Of a DNA stretch of 19,925 bases, positions 11,953-19,925 are shown piece by piece. Position numbers and translations under genes: made by a program. Source of the DNA: Conidiobolus incongruus B7586 (taxonomy: Eukaryota > Entomophthoromycota > Entomophthoromycetes > Entomophthorales > Conidiobolaceae); assembly GCA_000697335.1 (NCBI GenBank), contig JNEM01011694.1, positions 1 to 19,925 of the forward strand, read 5' to 3'. Position 1 is the stretch's first letter, and each line of letters begins with the position of its first letter. The notes beneath the pieces are model-generated. The model was not told where the DNA came from, did not search any database, and saw nothing but the letters and a program-made list of their open reading frames with translations.

Positions 11953-12393
11953 TTATAGGCTTTTTGATTTTACAGTAGTTGCTTTTTTGGGAAACTCTTC
12001 TTTGAATCTAGGTCTTCCATGATTTTGAGTCCGTATATGAGCGTTCAAATGATTCAGAGTGCTATATTTTTTAGTGCAGTTTTGATAGATACAGTTATAT
12101 GGTCTTTCTAGTTGGTGATATCTTCTTCTGGGCTTGGGATCTTGAGGCTTATCAAAGATTGAGATGAACGAAAATTTAGAAGGAGATTTTACAGATGAAG
12201 TTGTTTCTATTGTCATAGTTGAATAACTCGGCGATGAGCTACATGATTTCTCATTGTATGAAGTATTAGACGTGTAATCTGGTATGAATATATCTAAGCC
12301 TAGCTCTTTAAGGCTAGGTAACGTTATAGGTTGTGTTATTTTGTTTAATTGACTTTGGTATGGATGGTTTGAATTTGACATGATAGAATTCAT
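11953..12393 (-). CDS. Small single C2H2 zinc-finger protein, possibly CON7-like
   Basis: A 146-residue, single-exon protein. One C2H2 finger lies at Cys101, Cys106, His119 and His125 (CX4CX12HX5H), preceded by the basic segment PKPRRRY (87-92) and followed by a Lys-rich tail. The finger core YSTLNHLNAHIRTQNHG resembles a fungal regulator group with LNHLNAH in the helix, which I associate with CON7-type factors; this is from memory and moderate. An N-terminal ITLPSLKELGL motif (20-33) is like the short hydrophobic leader motifs of other fungal C2H2 regulators. The region 41-80 is Ser/Thr-rich and likely disordered. It is short for a fungal transcription factor, so an upstream exon could be missing, though TATA and CCAAT-like sequences sit just before its ATG. 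Likely a nuclear DNA-binding protein; its targets cannot be told. Confidence 0.85.
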   Translation of the reverse strand: MNSIMSNSNHPYQSQLNKITQPITLPSLKELGLDIFIPDYTSNTSYNEKSCSSSPSYSTMTIETTSSVKSPSKFSFISIFDKPQDPKPRRRYHQLERPYNCIYQNCTKKYSTLNHLNAHIRTQNHGRPRFKEEFPKKATTVKSKSL

Positions 12394-15246
12394 ATTTGCA
12401 GTTTATTAACTGGTACGATTGGCTATTTATATATAAATTATTAGATTACTCCTTTTAATATAAGATGGTAAAATATTATCAACTTATATTGGCCAGGATT
12501 CAATTCGGAGTATTGTCTATCATTAGTAAGACTCATTTCTCTTTTATACTGAGCTAAATTGAATATGGTCAAAAGAATTCCTGATGCTGAATGAGAATCA
12601 TTGTATTTAGTCAATAAACTGATTAACTATTTGGACAATTTTAACAAAATCCTGTTCCATTAACTGTACACCCGTTATGGGAATATCGGAAACTTGGTTA
12701 ATTCTTTTTATCAATCAATCAATAAAATTCATTTATTTTTTCACTATTGATATGACACAGAATTGTAATATTATTTAATTTAGTTATAAAATTTTTAAAA
12801 ATAATAAAAATCATATTACATTTAATAAATATTTTGATAATATATTGTCCTATTTATTATCACAATTATACAATTGAATTTAAATTCTTATTTTGATAAT
12901 TTAAAATTATAAAATTAATTTCCTATAAAGTTAAATATAATTCAATATGATCCAATATACAAATTTGTATATGATTTTAGGATGTAATAAATCTTTGAAA
13001 TTTTATTGATATATTTAACATCTATCCACTATTTTTATATTAAACCCTTTTCATTAACAAAATTACTTATGAGAATTAGTGATAATTGCTTCGGATTAAT
13101 TGAAAATAATTGTTGAAAAATGCAATATAATAAAATATATAATTGGCAAAGAATAAATTTATTCTTATATGGTATAATAATATTAAAAATATAAATCATT
13201 GATAATTTTGTTATGAGATTTATAATTATAATACAATTGATTCAATACCTCGGCTTTAGATTAAAAAGCAATAATTGATTTGATTTTACAATATATGAAT
13301 TATACTTGAGAATAATAAATATTGTAACATATATAGTCCAGAGACATGGTTCATAATAGTATATTTGAAAATAATTGAATAAAATTGATCCGAGAAGATA
13401 GAAGAAAAGGGAGTACTGTAATAGACAAAGCAATCTGTGATATTGTACTACTATGGTACATCATATTCATAGTTTGCACATCAAAATTTACAAACATTAT
13501 GATATATTAGGTAAATATTTCGGCTGATGAAGGATTAATATTATATATTACAAGCAATTTATGAAATTGTTAAGGAGACTAGAATATAGTTTTGGAAATG
13601 TTGAATCGCTCTATTTTTAAATAGATATATATTTTTCATTATCATGTTATTGGTATTATATAATCTAATTTGATGAATCAAAAGTGAAATGCTTTATTTA
13701 ACTATATAAAATACATCCATTTTAACTTATATCAAATCAGTTCCTTGGATTGGTCATTTTTAAATAATAAATTTGTTTATTTACAAATTGTAATATAGTA
13801 TTTATTATTATTATTATTTAATCTATTAAATATAATACCTATAATTTTATTGACGTTAATTTATATCATATTTCTAAAATAAAATTTGGATGATATTTGA
13901 TCAAGTGGGAATTAATTTTGTTAAAATTTTCATTTAATTTTTATCATTAATATTTTTTTTCGAAATTGTTAATAAATTTTATTAAATCTAGACCATATGA
14001 TTTAATAAATCAAGTAAAATTATCACACTATTACTAGTTTTGTTACATTCTTAAAATAAATATTATTCGGATATTGATAAAATGATGTTGTAATATTTTG
14101 TAATTCAATAACAATATACCAGCTGATTGCTCTTAGATTGCATATTATAAATTAGACCGCATATTATCCATTAAAAACCAGCAATGTACCAATTATAATA
14201 ATTCCGAGAACCATATGACTTGATTTAAATTATCAAATGACAAATCCATGACTATTTGGATTCAAACTATTTTCGATTTCAGCTGATCAGTTCACTATGA
14301 GAATAATATTAATGAATAACGAGATCGTTGAGTAGATACTTGGATTAAAACTTGGGATAATATTTTTATTATTGAAACTTATTATGAGTATTTTCATTGA
14401 TATAATTTATTGGCTTTGAATCCTATATTAATTTTAAACTGTATATAATTATTCCAATGATTTTATCTATAGTTATTTTGCCTGAAATTAATTAATTTTT
14501 ATAAGTTGAAAAATTATGATTATTAATTACTATATTATCTAATATCAATACTAACATTATTTGGTTTGATTCCGAGATTTGTGAAAATTCTATCTATAAT
14601 AATACAACTACTTGATTCAATTTACATCAATCAAATCAAATGTATGTTTTTTAATATTTAATCTATTATCAAATTATTATTATCTAAAAACATAGCGATC
14701 ATATCTTTTGATTTATTTTCACCTTGAATCTGAATAATATATATTTGAATTAAGTTTACATGATAATTGAGAATATTTGAAAAGAGATTAATATATTGCA
14801 AAATACATTTCTTAAAAAGATGATAAAAATCAATTTGAATATTATTATGATTTCATTGATAATATAACATATTATATTAAAAGTTTTATTTACTTCCAAA
14901 TCAATTGATTTCATTAGAATCTAATTGGAAAAATGTGTATAATTGAGAGTATGAAATAAGTGAAATAGTATTAATCAAATAAAGGTATCATGAATAGATA
15001 GTGGTCAGCTTATCAACTAAATTCTGATTAAATTAAAATAATAAATTAATGAAATTTTATAAATTTGAATAATTTGTTTTATCAAAATATATTTCAATTT
15101 TTTGTTTTGATAAGGGAATTTTTTTATTAATAATATTAGACAATAATAACATTTTCTATAATCCCATAAATTTCATTTACTGAAAATTGACATAAATTAT
15201 AGTGAGTTTATTGGACAAAATTTGGTTTTACAACAATATATTAATA
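12394..15246. other. A+T-rich gap between two divergent genes
   Basis: The zinc-finger gene and the NIP30-like gene face away from each other, so promoters should lie at both ends. Sequence from 12394 to about 12700 is less biased than the rest and probably regulatory. A small perfect inverted repeat, TGTAC/GTACA (13444-13448 and 13456-13460), was noted. A 63-codon open frame on the minus strand (13242-13433) is hydrophobic, A+T-driven and not convincing. No other gene is seen. Confidence 0.6.
12418..12433 (-). promoter_or_regulatory. Adjacent TATA and CCAAT motifs before the zinc-finger gene
   Basis: Read on the minus strand, TATATAAATAG (12433-12423) runs straight into CCAAT (12422-12418), 25-40 nt before the ATG at 12393. 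A second minus-strand CCAAT lies at 12492-12488. This order supports a promoter here and a nearby transcription start, but TATA words are cheap in this background. Confidence 0.35.
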
Positions 15247-16022
15247 ATGGATAATAATATAAAAAATAATTTTATTTCTGAAAAAACTATAGAAGAAAAT
15301 AGAAGGAAAAGACAAGAGGAGTGGGAAAAGGCAAGACAAGAGAACAAAGGTATTGTTTTCGAATAATGTTGAAAGTAAATAATTAAATTAATATTATAAA
15401 ACTTAAGATTTGCCTGAGTTAAAAGAGGAAAATTATGATCCAAGAACGTTATATGAAAGACTTCAAGAACAAAGATTGAAAAAAGAGGAAGCTCAGCGTG
15501 AAGCATCTAAATTGAGTATTAATATTATTATTCAATTAATCATACATAAAAATACTAACTTATATTGTTAGGCAATTTGATTCATACGATAGATGATGAT
15601 GAAGCCGCATTCTTATATTCTTTAAAAGAGAAATCATATCAAAAGGAGAAAAAAATTGAATTAGAGGAACAAGAGCAACTGAAAGCTTTCAAAGAGTATA
15701 TTAAAATTTAGCTTATTTAATTTCATTATTAACTTGACTTTTTATTAGAACTTTAATACAACGAAATCAATTGACAGAGCCTATTTTATCTAAGAATACA
15801 GAAAAGAAAGAGATTGATTGGAATATTCAATCTAAAAAGAGGACTTCCGATCAAAGCTCTCTGTTGGGTATTGTAAAAAAAGTCAAGCCTGTGGAATCAA
15901 CTAAATTCAACGAATCCATACCAAAATCAAGTGGTGAATCCACAAATAAGACATCATCTTCACAAACTGAGTCTATTGGGCTTGTGCAATATGATAGCGA
16001 TGAGGGTACTGACTCTGATTAA
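15247..16022 (+). CDS. NIP30/PSME3IP1 (FAM192A) family protein
   Basis: Four exons (15247-15349, 15408-15515, 15572-15695, 15749-16022) join to 202 residues; the three introns are 58, 56 and 53 nt. The product follows human PSME3IP1 through its NIP30 domain: FISEKTIEENRRKRQEEWEK (9-28), then YDPRTLYERLQEQ (44-56), then IDDDEAAFLYSL (77-88) and a charged helix (89-117). The middle is Lys/Glu-rich and probably helical. The C-terminus has SLLGIVKKVKP and ends in an acidic Ser stretch, YDSDEGTDSD, like the casein-kinase-2-type tail by which the animal protein binds the PA28-gamma proteasome activator. It is therefore probably a nuclear protein; its partner in fungi is uncertain, since PA28 is patchy there. 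Each splice join keeps frame and conserved sequence, so the model is strong. Confidence 0.92.
15553..15559 (+). other. TACTAAC branch point in intron 2 of the NIP30-like gene
   Basis: A perfect TACTAAC lies 12 nt before the acceptor AG (15570-15571) of the intron 15516-15571, whose donor is GTATTA. It matches the strong fungal branch-site consensus and supports the exon 2-exon 3 join, which yields SNLIHTIDDDE. Confidence 0.9.
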
Positions 16023-16278
16023 GCTTTTTATTCACTTTACATTATCCTCTTGGTGAAAATGATGATATTATATATCAAATTAATTGATGGTAAAATTCCC
16101 TTTGGTATTAATACTGTCACTTATAATAATGGTAACTATAGTTTTTTATGATACTTAATCTTTTATTCAAATATTCATTAAGTCGATTTAAACTTAATAC
16201 ATATTTAATAAAAATTTGTATATGTATTTATTCAAAAATCGAATGGAATACTCTTTGAATTAAGATATTAAAAACTTA
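16023..16278. terminator. Shared 3' flank of two convergent genes
   Basis: The NIP30-like and ERV41 genes end tail to tail, 256 nt apart. The stretch must hold both poly(A) regions. It is A+T-rich with several AATAAA-like words but no clear single signal on either strand. Confidence 0.4.
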
Positions 16279-17472
16279 TTAAATTCTTTTTTCAGAGCTA
16301 TAAACTGCTGAGAAACTTTTTGCAACTTCTTTTGATTGGCTGAAAGAAATTATATTCAAGGCAATGCGATGTAACAATCCAGAGCTTACATATATACCAC
16401 CAATAATACCACAGAGTCTGACTAAAAAGGTCACAACAGATTGCTTCTTTTCAGTAATTTTAACCATAAGAGGTTCGATATCATATTTGAAGAAAAGACC
16501 AGGGATTCTTCCATCCATGGGCTGAGCTTCAGACATAAAATCAGTCACAGAATATTGATTACTATCTACACTTTTGGAATATCGATTGACATAAGTAGTA
16601 GGAACAACGGAGATAAAGTATGTGTATTGAGCCATATGATCATTGACAACTGCAAGTGAATTATCAAGAGGATTGATTAATTTTGGAAAATGTCTTCCAA
16701 AAGAAAAGGTATCGATGCGGTGTGTAAAATTCATTCTATCATGATCAACATGTTGTCCACCGTGCCCATGGCCTAAAGGAGTGATGTGGAAATTACCTTG
16801 TAATTTCTTCACTTCAAAAGTACCATAAATACGGCAAGCTTCACCTCCGTTAGTAGATTTATGTTTTAAACGATTAAAGTCAACTCCTTTCTTATTTCCT
16901 GCAAGTCCTACAACTCTTCCAGCTGCATTTTGATAAGCCTTATCCATATTATCTCTAAAATTAAAATAAATTAGATTGATCAGCTATACATATATCAAGG
17001 AAATATTACTCTAAGCTTTTTGCTTTCTTAGTTTCAAAAATGACCTAAACTTTTATTAATAGCTAGTTAATATATTATATAAACAAAACTTACCGAAGCT
17101 TTCTTAATTTTATCTGTTAGATGTAAAGAAGAGTGCGAGGCATCGTGAACATCAACATTGAGTACTATAATAAATGCATACTGAATATGAATTATATTGA
17201 TATAAAAATAGTAATTACTTACAATTACAAGCTGTGTTAATGGTTAAGTCAAAATTTAAAAGCATATTTCTTTGAATAGTTGGGTCAACCAAGAATTCAT
17301 ACTCTTGAGTAACTCTCAAATAATGAGAGAACTCGCTAAAAAATAAAAAAGTCACAATACAAGCAACTAGAGTGGTTACCATACCACCCGATTCAGTGCC
17401 TCTAGTATATCCTTCTTCAACCTTTGGAAATGCATCAAAGGATGCTAATTTTTTAGAATATTTTCCCAGCAT
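16279..17472 (-). CDS. ERV41/ERGIC2 subunit of the ER-Golgi cargo receptor
   Basis: Four exons (17472-17223, 17164-17094, 17044-17010, 16954-16279) join to 343 residues, close to the roughly 350 of yeast Erv41. With Erv46 this protein forms a receptor cycling between ER and Golgi in COPII and COPI vesicles and returning escaped ER proteins. The N-terminal cytosolic segment has the family motif FDAFPKVEEGY (12-22) and SGG (28-30). A membrane helix follows (about 31-50), then a lumenal domain with ACRIYG and KKLQGNFHI (158-176) and NFTHRIDTFSFG (194-205), then a second helix with VRLCGIIGGIY (298-308) and a short cytosolic tail ending KRI. Introns are 58, 49 and 55 nt; exon 3 is only 35 nt. After the first join, CNLLNVDVHD aligns with CQYVGADVLD of human ERGIC2. 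The ERGIC2 class fits better than ERGIC3/Erv46. Confidence 0.93.
17010..17044 (-). other. 35-nt micro-exon of the ERV41 gene
   Basis: This exon codes for VIFETKKAKSL plus two bases of a Glu codon. It is flanked by TTTAG|GTC and GA|GTAATA, and is phase 0 at its start and phase 2 at its end, exactly what exon 2 and exon 4 need. Skipping it would put exon 4 out of frame with exon 2, so it is required. Simple ORF scans miss it. Confidence 0.85.
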
Positions 17473-18400
17473 CTAATTAAATTCTAATTATTAATCAATA
17501 CAACAAGCATTTAATATTAATTAAACTAAATTTATATTATATTCTTTCGAATTTAATGGGATTTACTTAATTTAAATTAGCAAAGATTAGCATTAATCAT
17601 TTTAATAAATTAGTGGTTGTACTAATTTATTAATTAAAAAAAAATATAAAGTTTATAATAAAATAATTAAACTAATCATCATAAGCAACGTTGTTAAACT
17701 TTTTATTAATATTGGTTCATTAGAATTATATGGTGAGAAATTTGGATAAATATTATATATATATATATATATTAAATAAAGAATTAAAAAAATGAATTTA
17801 AAATATTTTACAAAATCTAAGGATAAGTTATGACATATAAATACATAGTTTTATAAATTAGTTTATTTTTATTATCATTTATATTACTCAGGATATTAAT
17901 ATTGTATTAATAATATTATTAAAAAAATTGTTTAATATAAATTACTTTTAATGAAAATTTTTTTTCACTTATTCAATATTCAAACAAAAGAGTATTATAT
18001 TATAATATCTTGTTTTATATAATATATTGATAAAAATTCATAATATTTCTTTATATATTACTAAAAATAAGTTATATGCATATATTTATTTATCAAAAAA
18101 AATTTTAATATCTTTACAACTGATGAAGGTGTATTAATTTCTTAGAATTAAAAGTATTATAACTTTTAAAATATTTTAAACGTTATTTAATTTCTTACCA
18201 TATTGTTTATTATATATGGGTATATTTATCTATTATTTTCAAGTATATTTCATTTTAATCATCTAAAATATTTATTTTGACATTAAACAAAAAATTAAAA
18301 GATTGAAATAATTAAATAGAATTATTTTAATTAATATAATAGAAAATTATATTCTATTATATTATTATATATATTTAAAAGATATTTTGTTAGATACTAT
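17473..18400. other. A+T-rich upstream flank of ERV41
   Basis: This holds the ERV41 promoter near 17473-17700 and then highly A+T-rich DNA with long A or T runs. No coding frame, RNA gene or element is recognised. Confidence 0.65.
17755..17772. repeat. (AT)9 microsatellite
   Basis: Nine uninterrupted AT dinucleotides lie 283 nt upstream of the ERV41 start codon. It is a simple-sequence tract and may be variable in length between strains. Confidence 0.95.
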
Positions 18401-18450
18401 CTAAAGTATAATACGAGTATATCATTAACCCGTATCTAATAATACTTTAG
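18401..18450. repeat. Imperfect inverted repeat able to form a hairpin
   Basis: The arm CTAAAGTAT (18401-18409) is the reverse complement of ATACTTTAG (18442-18450), and inside it ATACG (18411-18415) pairs with CGTAT (18431-18435). A small asymmetric bulge separates the two helices, leaving a loop of 15 nt (18416-18430). It sits at the left edge of a less A+T-biased island. It could be an element end, a terminator-like hairpin or chance. Confidence 0.5.
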
Positions 18451-18459
18451 TGACTTAAA

Positions 18460-18724
18460 TTTAAATTAACTGCAATTTCCCTCGACTTCATACTCACGTC
18501 TTTTTGTTGGTTGCTTCAATTGACCTCGGATTGCAATTATACATTCTTTAGCTTCTCATCTTTGGATTTAGATTGGTTTTATTAATATTGTTTGAGCGCC
18601 TTACTCATGATCGTTTTGAGATCGCAACACTATCCCTGCATTAATTTTGACAGATTTTGATTATAAGTTGATACAGCGCCTTCAGTTTTTAAGAGAGCAC
18701 TATGTTTCATCAATGAAATTTTAG
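18460..18724. other. Unassigned island of higher-complexity sequence
   Basis: About 260 nt are clearly richer in G+C than their surroundings, comparable with coding DNA in this window. The octamer AGCGCCTT occurs at 18595-18602 and again at 18675-18682, exactly 80 nt apart. On the plus strand a 34-codon stretch (18620-18721) is open and reads plausibly as protein (TIPALILTDFDYKLIQRL), and on the minus strand a short ATG-started frame overlaps it. Neither is long enough to call. I see no tRNA A/B boxes and no 5S or U6 signature. Possibilities are a decayed gene or DNA transposon fragment, a small exon, an unknown non-coding RNA or a regulatory block. Confidence 0.4.
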
Positions 18725-19090
18725 CACAAGTTTTTTTTCAAAATATGTAGAAAATTTTATATATTCGAAATCCATCCATTCAAAAATATCAAATATAGTG
18801 ATGTTTTACCTTTTTTGAATATATGGAGCATTGTATAATTTATTCACTAATAGATATTTAACAGTTAGATTACATTGGTAATTTTATGATATTTATTGAT
18901 TATTATTTAAAATATATTATTACTCTATATTTTTAATAATGGGAATTTTTTGCAATTAAAAATAAATAAATATGTTAATATATAATATATAAAAATAAAT
19001 ATATAATATAAATTTAATAGTTTCTTTTATTATTAATAACTTTTTGCTATACTTTTAACAAAGATCTAATACTTAAAAAATAATTCTTTT

Positions 19091-19330
19091 TATTAAAGAC
19101 TGTCATAGATCAGATTACTTTGTCATCATTGTGACACTGTCAATTATATCTGCTTACCTTATCTTATCTCTTTTATCTACTTGATCTTATCTTGTCTGAT
19201 TTTACCTCTGAACCCTCACCAACTTTTACATATAAAAATAAGAACTATTGCCAAATAAACAAGGACTTTTTTCCCACACTGTTCACATTAAAACAACTTG
19301 TATACATTACCCTGTTATAAAGACTAAAAT
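19091..19330 (+). promoter_or_regulatory. Promoter-like island with a GATA-site cluster and TATA box
   Basis: This block is markedly less A+T-biased than its flanks. Four AGATAA sites on the minus strand (as TTATCT at 19159-19164, 19164-19169, 19173-19178 and 19187-19192) fall within 34 nt. An inverted pair TGTCA/TGACA (19121-19125 and 19132-19136) lies upstream, with further TGTCA copies at 19101 and 19138. TATAAAAA (19231-19238) lies about 40 nt downstream of the cluster, followed by a pyrimidine tract (about 19265-19275). This order suggests a plus-strand promoter controlled by GATA factors, but no coding frame follows before the window ends. Confidence 0.5.
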
Positions 19331-19925
19331 TTAATGTTTTACAAACCAATTAAATTTTTTTACAAAAATTTTCTTTCTTATAAGTTGGTTTTTTAATTAC
19401 CTAAAGTAATTATAATCACATAAGTTATAATTTAAAGAGTATACTAGATGTAGTAGTTTTTTCTGGTTATTTTTAATTAGAAAGTTTTTTATAGCTTTGA
19501 ATTTATATATTTTACTATTATCATGTAAAATAATAAGTTTTCTCAAATTATATTAAAAACACTAATTAAAAATACTTCTATTTAAAAAAAACAATATAAA
19601 ATTTATTATTAATTAATTTTTTTTAAAAAATTAAATAAAAATAGCATATATTATTATAATTTATTATAATAATTAATATTCACTTATTAACAAAATATTT
19701 ATTTAAAGGGATTTGTAGAAAAAGTTAATTTAACTTAATTTAATATTTTAATTTATATTTTAATAAAAGATTATATATAAAGATTTAAAATTCATCAATT
19801 GTAATTATTTATTATAAAAGTTTAAGCTTTTAATAATATTTTAATAAGTTTTATTTAATAATAACTATTTTAACTTTTTTTCAGCTTTAGTTAAATTATA
19901 AGGTATTTATATTATATTTTTATTT
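19331..19925. other. A+T-rich end of the window, no gene seen
   Basis: Only very short frames follow the promoter-like island, such as an ATG at about 19336 that closes after under 25 codons. If the island drives a gene, its coding region lies beyond the window edge or behind introns I cannot see. Confidence 0.55.

Noticed and set aside
13242-13433. 63-codon hydrophobic open frame on the minus strand
   Set aside because: It resembles a membrane peptide only because A+T-rich codons encode Phe, Leu, Ile and Tyr. No signal-peptide pattern or homology was recognised.
13444-13460. TGTAC/GTACA inverted repeat as an operator or element end
   Set aside because: The arms are only 5 bp, with no second copy or associated gene.
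15228-15506. 92-codon open frame on the minus strand
   Set aside because: It lies opposite exons 1 and 2 of the NIP30-like gene, whose coding sense is clear, so it is an antisense shadow.
18460-18724. tRNA or 5S/U6 gene in the complex island
   Set aside because: No B box like GGTTCGANNCC, no cloverleaf-compatible arms and no known 5S or U6 sequence words were found on either strand.

Overview
The window reads as nuclear DNA of an A+T-rich fungus. Coding stretches have balanced composition, while the gaps between genes are by eye over 80% A+T. Introns are very short (49-58 nt), with GTAAGT or GTAtnn donors and, in one case, a perfect TACTAAC branch point. All genes read with the standard code. 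A fungal-type GATA factor with the AreA/Gat1 N-terminal domain places it in the fungi. The base composition, small introns and a DDX21-type helicase (a family that, from memory, is absent from budding yeast) point to an early-diverging lineage rather than a typical ascomycete yeast, but the sequence does not fix the taxon.

Layout from left to right. 1-1800: A+T-rich, nothing recognised. 1801-2260: leader and promoter of an AreA/Gat1-type GATA factor, whose gene is at 2261-3898 (+). 3899-6870: almost 3 kb of A+T-rich DNA between two convergent 3' ends. 6871-8863 (-): two-exon DEAD-box RNA helicase of the Gu/DDX21 (GUCT) class with a mitochondrial presequence. 8864-11952: 3 kb A+T-rich gap. 11953-12393 (-): small single C2H2 zinc-finger protein. 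12394-15246: divergent A+T-rich gap. 15247-16022 (+): four-exon NIP30/PSME3IP1 family gene. 16279-17472 (-): four-exon ERV41/ERGIC2 gene, convergent with the previous one. 17473-19925: A+T-rich DNA holding two islands of more complex sequence. One (18460-18724) is unexplained. The other (19091-19330) looks like a promoter with a dense cluster of GATA-factor sites and a TATA box.

Three gene models (helicase, NIP30, ERV41) had to be assembled across introns by hand; in each, the joins preserve frame and restore conserved family motifs. The genes do not form a pathway: two are transcription factors, one is a mitochondrial RNA helicase, one a nuclear proteasome-regulator partner and one an ER-Golgi cargo receptor subunit. 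The only visible functional link is between the GATA factor and candidate GATA sites, both in its own promoter and in the island near 19.2 kb. I found no RNA genes, CRISPR arrays or recognisable complete mobile elements.
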